Assembly: GCF_023065955.2 (NCBI RefSeq)
Contig: NW_026622952.1
Location: 35,289,813-35,353,812 of the forward strand
DNA: 64,000 nucleotides
Direction of reading: 5' to 3'
DNA from: Ursus arctos
Taxonomy: Eukaryota; Chordata; Mammalia; Carnivora; Ursidae
Under the pieces are notes generated by a model, which did not search any database, had not been told where the DNA came from, and saw nothing but the letters and a program-made list of their open reading frames with translations. A program made the translations under genes and the position numbers. Shown piece after piece: positions 47,600 through 59,108 of the stretch (position 1 is the first letter of the stretch; each line of letters starts with the position of its first letter).

Positions 47600-47770
47600 A
47601 TGTCAGGACTGTCACAACACCCTCTAAACTGGTCTTCCTCACTCTTGGGCCTCTTGGAGTCTGTCTTTCGTGCTGGGATTAGCTTAAATTCTTTAAAGCA
47701 ACACTCTAAACATTGGTCTTTCCCTTGGTCCTCTGATGCCTCTAGGGCAGGGTCGTAACCCCTTCACCTG
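47600..47770 (+). repeat. L2 fragment
   Basis: 'ccctctaaactggtcttcctcactcttgg', 'agcaacactctaaacattggtctttcc' resembles the L2 region upstream of the 'ctgcttaaaaccctcc' block. Confidence 0.4.
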
Positions 47771-47949
47771 GAAGTCAAAAGGCTTTGCAGTCTTGTTCTT
47801 ATTTACTTGTTCAGCTTCTTTTTCCCACTACAGACTCAGTTCGACAGAAACATTTAGTGTGTACTGAAAATCCTCTCGTTTTAGGCTGGGCCTCCATGGC
47901 TGACTAAGGAGATGTGGCTAGAAACAAAATTTGCCACTTCTAGGCCTGG

Positions 47950-48225
47950 CCATCACAGCCGCCGTGTGACTCTCCAGGCCTCTCCTCATGTTCCATGGCG
48001 TCTTCGGAGGCCACGCGTTTCCCACTTGCAGCTACAAAGTGGCGGCGCCTCCCATCAGCCCTGGAGCCCTGGGTGATCCCGTGGAGTAGAGCCCCCTGCT
48101 GACCCACGTTGGAGGTGTAATGCCAGTAAGAAGTAAGTTTGGTTTTGCCTTAAGCCTTTGCGATTTTAGGCTTACACTGGTACTATGGTGGAGCCTTTGC
48201 TGTCCTAGCCAACCTCTGTGAGAAC
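47950..48225 (+). mobile_element. Possible old LTR 3' part
   Basis: 'gccagtaagaagtaagtttggttttgccttaagcctttgcgattttagg' followed by 'tgctgtcctagcc' recalls the end of many ancient mammalian LTRs (aagaaataaactt ... ttaagccactgagattttgggg ... cagcata.cctagcc). Family not identified. Confidence 0.3.
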
Positions 48226-48234
48226 GCATCTCAG

Positions 48235-48379
48235 GTACCTCACGACTTAGTCGGAGGCCTCGTCTACTATTGACCAAGGATGGAGGGGAAATTGAGAAAT
48301 AGTCCAAGTACCTCACAACTTAGTCGGAGGCCTCGCCTACTATTGACCAAGGAAGGAGAGAACGTGGAGAGATAGTCCA
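48235..48379. repeat. 73-bp tandem duplication, two copies
   Basis: Both copies start 'gtacctcac(g/a)acttagtcgg' (48,235 and 48,308) and run through 'cctactattgaccaagga' to 'gatagtcca'. About 90 percent identical by eye, so moderately recent. Confidence 0.95.
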
Positions 48380-49384
48380 TGACTCTAGTTCCAGACAACC
48401 ACTGTAATGCTCCCCAGACTTGAGATTTCACCAACTAATGACAATCCAAAATAAAAACAAAGCTTGGCACAAATACCCAAATTATAATTTTGTCACGAAA
48501 AGGCATTTAAAAAAATCCTGTTCTCCATATTATGGTCACGTTACAAAATAAAGGACACACAACACTGCCTACCTTTTCTCAGAAGGGGAAACGTGCTGTC
48601 AAGACTGAGGGCACATTTTTAAATTGAATTTATTTCACTTCATAAAAAATGAGACTCTCTACACTGTCCCTCTTTTTCTCACTTCAGTGTTTCCCAGTAA
48701 GCACGTTGTCATGGGAGGTATGGTACTGACCGAAGGAGCGGAGTTCGAAAAGCGCAGAGAAGGTCCTCCAAGTGAAGCTGGAAGACCTGGAAGAGGTGGG
48801 TGGAGTTTTCCTCTAGATGTTAGCTGGCCCCTGGGAAGCTGTCTTATTTGCTGACTGCTGGACCTGGGGACCTTTGAGTCCTGTTGAGACCTCTCAGATT
48901 CTAAGAGGTACAGCAGTGACGCCAAAATGTGTGTGCAGTTGGGGGTTGAGGGTGTGTGGGGGTGGGGCGGTTAACCGGTGGTGGGGTTGGGTCAGAACCG
49001 AGTCTCACTCTATCATGCGAGTGCCACACTACTCTTGGGACTCTGAAGACTCCAGTCTGCAGGCGATCCCACAGAGCTCCCTGAGGTTCCTGGGACTGGC
49101 TCCGTGGGGGTCCTCCTGTGGTCTGGTATTCCTATTCCCAGGGCCTGGGGGCTGCCTCAGCCTCCCCTGTTGTGCATGGTCAGGTTCTTCCAGGCTCAGC
49201 AGCGGGGTCCCTTCTCCTCCCTAACCCCTAAGGGAGGACTCCTTCCCCTTTGTGTTCTCGTAGCATCGGGACTGTATCCCGTAGTAGGGCACTTCACAGT
49301 CAGCCGCAGTTCCTCGGTTCTGTGTTGCCTGGCTGAGTCGCTCTCGGGCAGCAGGGAGACCCTTATCTCTGTATTCCCACCACC
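48380..49384. other. Unique non-coding stretch
   Basis: AT-rich to 48,700, then GC-moderate with frames up to 135 residues (48,817-49,224) without motifs. A G/T-rich patch lies at 48,935-48,990. Confidence 0.4.
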
Positions 49385-49445
49385 TCCTTAATCCTGCACA
49401 GCTTAAACATGTGACAAACGTTTGTTGAATGAATGAATGAACAAA
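49385..49445 (+). repeat. L2 tail with (GAAT)n
   Basis: 'aacatgtgacaaacgtttgttgaatgaatgaatgaac' is the L2 3' terminus. Confidence 0.55.
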
Positions 49446-49819
49446 TGTCTGGAAAGCCATATTTAAAAGATGCCACCCTGTTATGCTATCTTACGTTAGG
49501 AGAAAGGTATGCTGAATGTTCAAGTTTTTTTTTATTATCATTACTTTAAAGGGCTGACATTTTCTAACTTCCATGATATCTGACTGTAACTCATTGCCAT
49601 TTTAAGTCTAGAATAGTACCTAGCGGCTTGTCACGTGTGCCTGTTTTACGAGCCTCCGAGGCACATTGCAGAAGGTGAGTTATAAATACTGCTCCCTTGG
49701 TTTCTGTGTAGGTGCCAGACTCCGTTTCTGCCATGCTTTCTGTTATCTCTTGTCACTGTGGAAGGCGCTGGAGAGTCTGCATTTCTGCCTCTTGACCTGA
49801 ACCTGAACCTGAAGGCTTG

Positions 49820-50560
49820 CTTCGGCGATGGCAGCGCCGGTGCTTAGACGGAGTGACAGAAGGGGGAGCTCTGAGTCAGGTAATCGCGGCCACTCAGGCC
49901 ACTCGTGGGGAGGCGTTGCTTTGCTTTCTACCTCCGGGACCGATGGGTTAGTGACGTGTTAGGATGGAAGAGAGTCTGGGAGGCAGCAACTGTCGTGTTG
50001 GGCGCCTCCCCTGGAATGGTCCCGTGGGGCAGGCGAGTACCCGCGTGGGAAGCACAGCTCCCTCCTGCCGCAGTCTGGCGGCGGGCCTGTCAGGTGTGGA
50101 GTGACCTTCACGCTGGGGTCCGTCCACCGTCACCCAGATCAGCTGGGCAGGAACAGGCGCCGAGGAGCAGGGAGCGGTGCACCTGCAGGCTCTCCAGCGC
50201 CCATCCCTCTCCCCTACGCCCTTCCCACGCTGCAGTCTTTAGTTGTCCAAGCAGGGCTGCGGCAGCAGAGCTCTTGCCTTCCTCGGGAGAGGCTGCTGGA
50301 AAGGGCAGGAGAGCCCCGGAAACCCGGCACCAGGTTAAATTCGATCCCCGCTGGTCCTTTAGAAACCTGCCACGCCCCAGGCCCTGCTGTCGTAGGCTGA
50401 GCGCTGCTGCCCTGCAAACGTCACCCACAGCAGGATGTGGCTCCCCGGCCAGGGTGACGGGAGGCCACGGCCAGAGGCGGGTGAGTGCCGGCGGTCACCC
50501 CTGCACCAGCTCTCCCGCTCCGCTCCCTCACCCCTGCCGACATTCACACACACCGGCAAG
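49820..50560 (+). promoter_or_regulatory. CpG-rich block, weak CpG island
   Basis: GC-rich with roughly 50 CpG over 740 bases by my count, bounded by ordinary AT-rich DNA. No TATA. Donor-like sites at 49,880 ('tcaG|GTAATC') and 50,480 ('gcgG|GTGAGTGC'). The 224-residue frame at 49,905-50,579 is arginine-, proline- and serine-rich, as GC-rich chance frames are, and competes with frames of similar size on both strands. Confidence 0.45.
49828..49879 (+). CDS. Candidate first coding exon (ATG to splice donor); speculative
   Basis: ATG at 49,828 has good start context (GCGATGG: G at -3, G at +4) at the upstream edge of the CpG-rich block. It encodes MAAPVLRRSDRRGSSES and then meets 'gagTCAG|GTAATC' (GT at 49,880). 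'MAAP...' starts at CpG promoters are common in housekeeping genes, but I cannot name a product and see no second exon in the window. If the donor is not used the frame stops after 44 codons. Confidence 0.2.
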
Positions 50561-50989
50561 GCATGCTCGTTTTGCTTGAGAACACTCGGAATTTCCTCCC
50601 TGGCTCTCTTTTCTCTGTTTACAAAGACAGTGAGCACCAGGAACTTCACGTTACTGCTGAAGACTCCCCATCACTGAAGGGTGGAGCCGGGGCTAGGCTG
50701 GATGTCGGGCGGGTCCTCTGGCTGACGACATCCGCGGACACAAACCTGGTTCTGGGCTCAGACCCCCTTTTAGACTTAGGAATTGCTTCCTGACTTCTTC
50801 CCACATGCAAATGACTTATAATCTAGCTGGTCATTTACAGTTTTACAGTAGTCCTAAATTAACATTCCGACAAAGAATAAATAGCAGATAAACAGAAAGC
50901 AGAGTATTTACGTGTATCACTATTCTAGTATCATATTAATTTTCTTTAAAATTTTTTATTTCATAATTATTAAATTATTTTATCATCAT
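50561..50989. other. Unique non-coding stretch
   Basis: Transition from GC-rich to AT-rich. Nothing recognised. Confidence 0.4.
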
Positions 50990-51480
50990 GAATTATTTTT
51001 GATGGAGGTAAAATTCACCTAACATAAAATGGACCATCTTATGGTTCAGTACACTCACAGTGCCGCTGTCTAGTTCCAAAACATTTTCATCACCATAGAA
51101 GGAAGCCCAGGCCTCTCAGCAGTCACTCCCCTTTCCTTCGTCCCCATGGCCCCTGGTGACCACTGATCTGCTTTCTTTTTTTTTTTTTTTTAAAGATTTT
51201 ATTTATTCATTTGACACAGAGAGAGACAGCCAGCGAGGGAACACAGGCAGGGGGAGTGGGAGAGGAAGAAGCAGGCTCATAGCAGAAGAGCCTGATGTGG
51301 GGCTCGATCCCATAACGCCGGGATCATGCCCTGAGCTGAAGGCAGACGCCCAACGACTGCGCCACCCAGGCGCCCCTGATCTGCTTTCTTTATTGGTGGA
51401 CTTACCCACTTTGGAAATTAGGGGTGAATGGAATCATACAGTATGGGACCTTTGTGTCTGACTTCTTCGTTTATGATTTT
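50990..51480 (-). mobile_element. Old L1 3' UTR fragment (split by a SINE)
   Basis: 'gatggaggtaaaattcacctaac', 'aaaacattttcatcaccatag', 'cctggtgaccactgatctgc' | SINE | 'gtgaatggaatcatacagtatgggaccttt' is the antisense L1M 3' UTR order. Confidence 0.8.
51179..51376 (-). mobile_element. Young Can-SINE nested in L1 fragment
   Basis: Antisense, young subtype. Host 'ctgatctgctttcttt' is duplicated exactly at 51,163-51,178 and 51,377-51,392. The T-run is 15-16 long. Confidence 0.96.
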
Positions 51481-51589
51481 AAAGCACCATTTTACACATT
51501 ACATAAAATAAGAAACCTTAAACTTAATAGGATTATTAAGTGTTCACCCAGTTTCCCTGGTGAAGAGTATGGTGGTGATATTTTATTTA

Positions 51590-51870
51590 TTCCTTTTTTC
51601 TCCCGCCATGCTGTACATCCCATCCCCAGGACTTATTTATCTTATAACTGGAAGTTTGTACCCTTTGACCCCATCACCCATTTTGCCCACCCCGCTTGTT
51701 CCCCTTTTCTGGCAACCACCAATCTAATCTATTCTCTGTATCTGTGAGTTTGTATGCTTATTTTTTTTTTTCTTTTTTCGATTCCACGTATAAATGAGGT
51801 CATACAGTATTTGTCTTTCCCTGTCTGACTTACTTCTCTTAGCATAATGCCTTCAAGGTCCATTGAGGAA
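51590..51870 (-). mobile_element. Second old L1 3' UTR fragment
   Basis: 'gctgtacatcccatccccagg', 'tcttataactggaagtttgtaccctttgacc', 'ctggcaaccaccaatct', 'tcatacagtatttgtctttccctgtctgacttac' is antisense L1MA/MB-type sequence, separate from the one before it. Confidence 0.8.
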
Positions 51871-51954
51871 CAACAAATAAAAAAAAGTATTTTATTTATT
51901 CTTGATGCATTCCTTCACCTTGACAAACCAGCTCCACTGCCTTAAATATGCTTT

Positions 51955-52770
51955 ATTATTATTATTAATAGACTTTATTTTAGAATAGTTCTAGATTGAC
52001 AGGAAAGTGAAGCAGATTATACAAATGGTTAGTACCAAGTATATAGGAATATGCTATGTGTGTCACACAATTTCCCTTATTATTAACATCTTACCTTAGT
52101 ATGGTATCTTTATCATAATCAATGAACAATATCAATGCATTATTACTAACTAAAGTCCATAGTTTATTCAGATTTCCTGCGTTTTTACCTAATATCCTCT
52201 TTCTGTTCTGGGATCCCATCCGGGATCTCACTTTGTTCAGATGTCTTGTCTCCTTGAGCTCCTGTTGACTGTGGCAGCTTCTGACTGTCTTTGTTTTGTT
52301 TTGTTGAGATTTTTTAAATTTATTTGACAGAGAGAGACAGTGAGAGACACAACACAAGCAGGGGGAGTGGGAGAGGGAGAAGCAGGCTTCCCGCTGAGCC
52401 GGGAGCCTGATGCAGGGCTTGATCCCAGGACCCTGGGATCATGACCCGAGCCGAAGGCAGACGCTTCACGACTGAGCCACCCAGATGCCCCATGACTGTC
52501 CTTGTTTTTTGATGATCTTGACAGTTTTGAGGCGTATGGGTCAGGCCTAGGGTAGGATTTCCCATTATTGGAATCTATTTGATATTTTTCTCATGATTAG
52601 TCTGAGGTTGTAGGTTTTTGAAAGGAAGGTCACAAATGTGCCATTTTCATCACATCATGTTAAGGGTACGTCTCAACATAATACATGACTGTTGATCTTG
52701 ACCTTGGTCACTCGGCTAAAGCAGCATTTGCCAGGTTTCTCTGCTGTAAAGTTGCTCTTTTTGTCTCCCT
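51955..52770 (-). mobile_element. Old L1M 3' UTR fragment (split by a SINE)
   Basis: 'tttattttagaatagttctagattgacagg', 'agtccatagtttattcagatttcctgcg', 'tgatgatcttgacagttttgaggcgtatgggtcagg', 'aggtttctctgctgtaaagttgc'. Shares its second half with the 12,180-12,960 copy. Confidence 0.7.
52302..52491 (-). mobile_element. Can-SINE nested in L1M fragment
   Basis: Antisense 'acacaagcagggggagtggg', 'gaagcaggcttcccgctgagc', 'gatcccaggaccctgggatcatg', 'gagccacccagatgcccc'. Host 'tgactgtctttgtttt' (52,282) is duplicated as 'tgactgtccttgtttt' (52,493). Confidence 0.95.
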
Positions 52771-54212
52771 TCCTGAGTTTTTTATGTTTCGAAAAATCTT
52801 ATTCCCACGACTGAATTGTACTGCTTATGTAACCAAGTAGGTGTTTGTGTAGACACAGCTAGCCTTGAAGGTTTGAATGGCCTTGCTGTCTGTTTGGACT
52901 GCAGTGGTCCAAGTAGAGGCAAACGTATCCACGGGCTGTGTGTGCTGAAAGCCTACGCCCCTGCAGCAGCGTCCACAGGGTACGACCTGCATTCACAGAA
53001 GAACCAGACTTCCTCCCGGAACGCCAGACAGCTTCCCACGAGTAGCCAGCAGTTCCTGTCTGCTGGGATTCTTCTTCAGAGCTCATCCCAGTGTCTGAGT
53101 CCTGAACTCAGTCAGTATGAGCAAGAGCACAAATGCGGCAGCGGATGGCAGCCTCAGATCGTCACGTAGTCATTCAACTAACATTCTCTACGGTGGGCAC
53201 GGCGCTTGGGTACGGTACTTTACCTGGATAGTTAAGCGACTTGGGCTGAACACAGATCATTCCTCTACAGTGTCACATACAACCCTCAACAGAGGGAAGG
53301 AATCCATTTAATACATGGCAGATAATGAAAGCCCCAAAGGTATCTCTTCAAAACCTACGAAAATAGTCTCACAGTCCCTTCCATGAAAATTCAGGTAAGC
53401 GAGGGGACTCACGCTGGGCTCTTGACACTTAGATTTAGACTATTTTTGCCTGGATGTTTTCAACTAGAGACAGAATGTAAGATAGATCCAGATAATGGAG
53501 AGATGATGCCCAAGGCCCTCCACACTGTACTTGGTGACACTTGCAGAGTCCTTCAGGGAAGAACTCCTTAAATATAGTACTTGGACATAGCACACAAAAA
53601 CTTCTGAGAAGAGAGGAAAATAGGCCACACCTCCTTATCAGATAAGACTGAGAGGGAATTGAATAAAGTTATCTGGGCAATTGGAGGCTTTCCACAATTA
53701 CACGGAAATGAACTCTCTGGGCCCGGAGCGTCAATGTGCGGGACAGCGCCATCTGGAGGCGTGGCCAGGTAACAAAAGGGGAGTGTGGTCCTGACTCCAG
53801 AGCGCTGCCTTTTCTCTCTCCAACTCACCCTTCTGGCTGCAGCCCCCGAGCATGAAGCAGAGGGGAAGGAGGGCAGAGCACGAGGCAGAGGATGTCTGGC
53901 AGCACGATCGGGTAGTTTGGGTCCGGGGAAGGCTGTTCTGGGAGTCATTTGAGGGCACAGGTGGCAGACGACAAGCAGCGTACAAAAGGCGTTGATTGGG
54001 AAGCACACTTAAAAAGTTGGACAGGAGGAAATGGGTGTTTGCAGTAGAAGAGAGAAAACGTCATCCTGACGGTCGATCGTCATCACCAGTCATCACAGAA
54101 TGAGCAACTTGTCCAGGCCATTCTGCTCTACCAAGAGCGGTCATGTCCGTTTTCTCAATGGATCTTTAAGAATGGGGATTTAAAATTGGTCAGTTCCTCC
54201 ACTTGAGCGACA
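52771..54212. other. Unique non-coding stretch
   Basis: No SINE or L1. Frames of 117 residues (+, 52,816-53,169) and 146 residues (-, 53,568-54,008) lack motifs. A short patch at 53,150-53,310 resembles an old MIR core, but weakly. Confidence 0.4.
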
Positions 54213-54566
54213 CAACTATGAGGGACTGAATGTTTGCGTCTCCCCCGATTCATATGTTGAAGCCCCCAGTGTAGCTGTATTTGGAAATGGAGCCTCTAAG
54301 GACGTAATTGAGGTCAAATGAGATCTGATCTGATTGGATTAGTGTCTTATAAAAAGTGACATCAGACAGCTTGCTTTCTGTCTTTCTCTCAAGGAAAGGA
54401 CACTGAGTAGGTGGCCATCCTCCAGGGGGAGGGCCCTCGCCAGAAACCCAACTGGCCGGCACCTTGATCTTGGTCTCCCAGCCCCCAGAACTGTGGGAAA
54501 GTAAATCTCTGATGTCTAAGCCCCCCAGGCTGGCATTTGGTTACGGCCCAAGTGGACTAAGACAAT
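54213..54566 (+). mobile_element. MaLR-type (MLT1-like) solo LTR
   Basis: 'gactgaatgtttgcgtctccccc', 'attcatatgttgaagccc', 'gatctgattggattagtgtcttataaaaag', 'gagggccctcgccagaaaccc', 'ggcaccttgatcttggtctcccagcccccagaactgtggg', 'agtggactaagacaa' follows the MLT1 LTR closely. No internal sequence adjoins. Confidence 0.9.
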
Positions 54567-57255
54567 AACTTGTAGTCACAGAGTCACTTAGAGGCACGTA
54601 AGCCTGTCAGCTGGAGCCTCGTGGCTACATTGTACTTGCAGTCAGGGTGAGGAAGAAGGCTCAGAGACTTCCATCAGAATCATTACGGTCGGGCACTTGG
54701 CAGTCGCTGTCTAACCGATGTTCCAGTCTCTTAGAAAAGATTGACATGAGCACTGAGGCCCGAGCTCCTGGAAACCCCCTATCCCTGACAGACCAGGCTG
54801 CCACCCAGCAATCTGCCCTGGGCCTCTTCAGTTTAGTAACTTGGTGTCTGCAATAATCTGGGGTCATTTCAGTCTGAAATGAGTAGCTGACTTCAGAGTG
54901 CGTTTCTGTCCCCGCTCTCCTAGGGCATTCTGATCAGGAAGTAGGCTGCAGGCCCCAGCTCCACTGGGAAAGTTCGTAACATCTCAAGGGTCAGATATTT
55001 CTCAGGAACCTGGGGTGAAACCTTGAAGTCCATTGAGAACAGCTATTAATCCAGTAACAGCATTGTTTCTGATTGGCTGGTCAGACTGGCTCTGGAGAAA
55101 AAAGATTTTTGCAAAGCTGAGACTTGGGACCAGAGAAATTGTGGTAAAAAATTCAGAAAGCCCCCAGGCCTGTGGCCAAGTTGACAAAAGCCTGAAGAGG
55201 AGCTTCTGAAAGAAACTGCACTGCACGGGGCTCCCTATAGCCTGGCAGAAAAGCTCAGAGAAGGAAGACACACCCCTGCAGGGGGATGGGGGAGGGTAGT
55301 CTCTTCCCATTTCCAGTGGAGTCTCCGTGGGACTGTCATTGCTCCTGTGACCCGAACAGCTTTGATCTCTGGGACAGGCAAAATGGACCCCTTGGATCTC
55401 CTCGAAACTGTAGTATTTATTTATGTTTCTATCCTATCTGCAGACATGTATTACATGGGTTTCCTCTGCTGTGTTTCCTCAGCTGCACTCCCATAATTTA
55501 TTCTGCCAGGCCTGGCCTGGCCTTGACATACCAAGCCATTAACTTGAAATCAGAAAAGTTCTGTGAGGTCTCTAAATTCTTTCCTCTGATTATCAAGCCC
55601 TGTGCTTGCTGAAAATAAAGTCACTGGGCGGGAAGAGGAAAAAAAATTGGCCTAAATGGTCATGGAAAAGTCTAAACAGAAGATTTTCTTTCTCTCTCCA
55701 CTTGCAATGATTTATTTGCACGGTTTTATGAGACTTTAATGAGGAAACCTTATCTATACGCCTGGTAATTATCAACCAAATTCCCATTTCCTGTCAGAAA
55801 ATCCACAGTAAGTAAAACAAAAATGGCGGAATTGGGAGACTCTTTGGCCTGTGACCCACATGACTGAGGAATAGCTCATTGCCATCTGGAGTACGTGACT
55901 CTGGAGCATGCCTGTGACTTCTCTGATGCACTGCTGCTTAAACTAGATGGCCACCTTCAACTTAGCAGAACTCAGTGCAAGGAGACACGAGGCCATGGAT
56001 CCCCCTCAATGCTGTCCGGTGAGCTAGCTGATTTGAGTGGGGCAAGTACAGTCTCCCTCTCTACGACTTAATAAAATTTCTAGTCGGTCCAGTTCCTCTG
56101 CTGAGAAAATGAGGTCACACCTGCAGCAGAGGCCTGACAAGGTGCTGTGAACTTTGCGTTGAAAAGTTGAGGGTTTTGTTTATTTTGTGTTTGGGGTTTT
56201 TGTTTGTGTTTTTTGTGGTGGTGGTGGTGGTTGTTTGCTAGGAGCTGCAGCTCTTGCCTCTTACAACGTGGGTCAATCCGGGAAGTCACCTGGGCCACTG
56301 ACTTGAGGCTTCTGACCGCCAGCATCTTGTGATTCAAGCAGAGAGCTTGTCGGGGTGTGGCGGTGTCTCTCAAACCGCTAGGACAGGAGGCACAGCAAGA
56401 GAAGTTCCAGCGAGCTTGCCAGAAAGATGGAGGATGGTGGGAGTGTTAGAATCTTTTTAGAGTTTTTGGGCACCATGGCACCCAAAGCAGCTAGGAAGGC
56501 AGGACACGTCTGAATCTTTATTTTCAGTTCTAGTTTAGTTAACAAGGTGAGAATCTCTTCTTACACTTTTCTCTAGGTGTAAAATTTGTCATGCTCCCAA
56601 ATAACCTACAAATTTATCTCTGCTGCTTCTGTCATTTGAAAAGAATTTTGTTAGTGCTTTCATTGTACCTTCATTGGCATCTGGGCCCGTGATAAAAGAA
56701 CCTGAATAAGAATGTAATGACTTTAAATTAAAAAAATCAAAAACAAAAATAAACTCTTCCAAAATGTATTTTCCAGTCACTGCAGATAGGACTGGATAGG
56801 CTTGTGTCAGGGACAAGGTCTCCTCCAGGGAGAAAGTGAGATGGCCCCCATTTGCTCTTGCCCTCTCTAGAGCTGAGGTACCAGTTCCCTCATCCTGTCT
56901 CTGCATCCTCCCCATTCTTCCCTCCCCGTGGGAATAGGTAGGAGACGACACCGGAGACAGAGCTACTCTGTAGCCCCTTGTGGTCACAGGCTTTGGACCT
57001 TGTGGTTTCGGTTATCTTTTCATTTACTAATTGATTTACACCCTTTGACTCTCCATATTGTGAGGGTATTTATGTCTAACAGGCTTTTTGGACTAATGAG
57101 TGAGCTGGGTCAAGGCTGTCTCTTCTTTTCTTTAGAGGGGCCATTACGATTTAGTCACGCTGCTGCGACAGCAGTGAAGAAGGGACTCTTGGCCCACCAG
57201 TACTATCCAGAAGGAGTGCACTTCAAGACCAAGGGATTCTCAGTTAAAACCCAGA
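54567..57255. other. Unique non-coding stretch
   Basis: No SINE or L1 over 2.7 kb. A (GGT)n patch (gtggtggtggtggtgg) is at 56,215-56,231. Frames up to 132 residues on both strands without motifs. Might hold conserved non-coding sequence, but nothing specific is recognised. Confidence 0.4.
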
Positions 57256-57322
57256 CAGCATACTGTCCAATAGAAATATAATGTGAGTCACATGAATCAT
57301 TTAAAAACTTCTAGTAATCTCA

Positions 57323-57458
57323 AACCAGGCCAAATGGCCTACTGCTTTCAGAATATTTTTTCATGAGCAGATTATATGAAAAGAAATAATATCCTCCTTC
57401 TGGCAACTTCAAGGATAACAGGAAAATAAATAAAATAATTTGGGCACTGGGAGGGGGG
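57323..57458. other. Unidentified 136-bp insert flanked by 18-bp direct repeats
   Basis: 'aaacttctagtaatctca' (57,305-57,322) and 'aaacttctagtaacctca' (57,459-57,476) differ at one base and flank sequence foreign to the hAT element. The insert ends in an A-rich 'aaaataaataaaataa' part followed by 'tgggcactgggagggggg'. No SINE, tRNA, or known small RNA is recognisable. The 18-base duplication length fits L1-mediated retroposition. Confidence 0.6.
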
Positions 57459-57603
57459 AAACTTCTAGTAACCTCATTCAAAAAAGGAAAAAGAAAAAAG
57501 TGAAATTAATTTTAAATATATTTTACTTAATGCAGTATTCTAAAACATCATTTTAGCATACAATGAACAACAAAACATTAATTATTTTATATTCTTTTTG
57601 TAC

Positions 57604-59108
57604 TTTGTTTTTTTAAATTTAAATTCAATTAATTAACATATAATGTATTATTAGTTTCAGAGGTAGGGTTCAGTGATTCATCAGTTATATAACACCTGCT
57701 CATTATATCATGTGCCCTCTTTAATGCCCATCACCCAGTAACCTGCATCCCCCATTCCCCCTCCCCTCCAGCAACCCTCAGTTTGTTTCCTCTGATTAAG
57801 AGTCTCTTATGGTTTGTCTTCCTCTCTGATTTCATCTTGTTTTATTTTTCCCTCCCTTCCCCTATGATCCTCTGCTTGCTTTCTTAAATTCCACATGAGT
57901 GAAATCATATGATAATTGTTTTTCTCTGATTGACTTATTTCACTTAGCATGATACCCTCTAGTTCCATCCACGTCGTAGCAAATGGCAAGTTTTCAATTT
58001 TTTGATGGCTGAGTAATATTCCATTGTATATGTACCACATCTGTTTTCTCCATTCATCTGTCGATGGACATCTGGGCTCTTTCCACAGTTTGGCTCTTGT
58101 AGACATTGCTGCTATAAACACTGGGGTGCAGGTCCCCCTTCAGATCACTACATCTCTGCCTTTGGGTGAATCTTTAGTAGCACAATTGCGGGATCACAGG
58201 GTAGCTCTGTTTTCAACTTTTTGAGGAACCTCTGTACTGTTTTCCAGAGTGGCTACACCAGCTTGCATTCCTACCAACAGTGTAAGAGGGTTCTTCTTTC
58301 TCTGCCTCCTTGCCAACATCTGTTGTTTTCCTGACTTGTTAATTTTAGCCGTTCTGACTCGTGTGAGGTGGTATCTCATTGTGGTTTTGATTTGAATTTC
58401 CCTGATGCCGAGTGATGTTGAGCATTTTTGCATGTGTCTGTTGGCCATTTGGATGTCTTCTTTGGAGAAATGTCTGCTCATGTCTTCTGCCCATTTCTTG
58501 ATTGGATTATTTGTTCTTTGGGTGTTGAGTTTGATAAGTTCTTTATAGATTTTGGATACTAGCCCGTTATCTGATAAGACATTTGCAAATACCTTCTCCC
58601 ATTCTGTTGGCTGTCTTTTGGTTTTGTCAACTGTTTCCTTTGCTGTGCAAAAGCTTTTTATCTTGATCAAGTCCCAGAAGTTCATTTTTGCCTTTATTTC
58701 CCTTGCCTTTGGAGACGTGTCTAGCAAGAAGTTGCTGTGGCCGAGGTCACAGAGGTTGCTATCTATGTTTTCTTCTAGGATTTTGATAGATTTCCTGTCT
58801 CACATTTAGGTCTTTCATCCATTTTGAGTCTATTTTTGTGTATGGTGTAAGAAAATGGTCCAGTTTCATTCTTCTGCATGTGGCTGTTCAGCTTTCCAAA
58901 GATCATTTGTTGAAGAGACTTTTTTCCATTGGATATTCTTTCCTGCTTTGTCAAAGATTAGTTGACCATAGAGTAGAGGGTCCATTTCTGGGTTCTCTGT
59001 GCTGTTCATTGATCTGTGTGAGTACCATACTATCTTAATGATCACAGCTTTGTAACAGAGCTGGAAGTCCAGAATTGTGATGCCACCAGCTTTGGTTTTC
59101 TTTTTCAC
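57604..59108 (-). mobile_element. 5'-truncated carnivore L1, ORF2 C-terminal part and 3' UTR
   Basis: Antisense and less diverged than the other L1 copies: 'attccattgtatatgtaccac', 'cattcatctgtcgatggacatctgggc', 'gcccatttcttgattggattatttg'. A 177-residue minus-strand frame (58,194-58,727) with '...[11 protein letters not shown]'-like L1 ORF2 C-terminal sequence remains open, and another piece is at 58,866-59,111. The host repeat 'tactttg' occurs on both sides (57,599 and 59,122), a likely short target duplication. No reverse-transcriptase domain remains, so it is dead. Confidence 0.9.

Noticed and set aside
49905..50579. 224-residue open frame, the longest in the window
   Set aside because: It lies in a GC-rich block where stops are rare, competes with overlapping frames on both strands, is Arg/Pro/Ser-rich and shows no domain.
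58194..58727. 177-residue minus-strand ORF
   Set aside because: It is the C-terminal part of L1 ORF2 in a truncated element, not a host gene.
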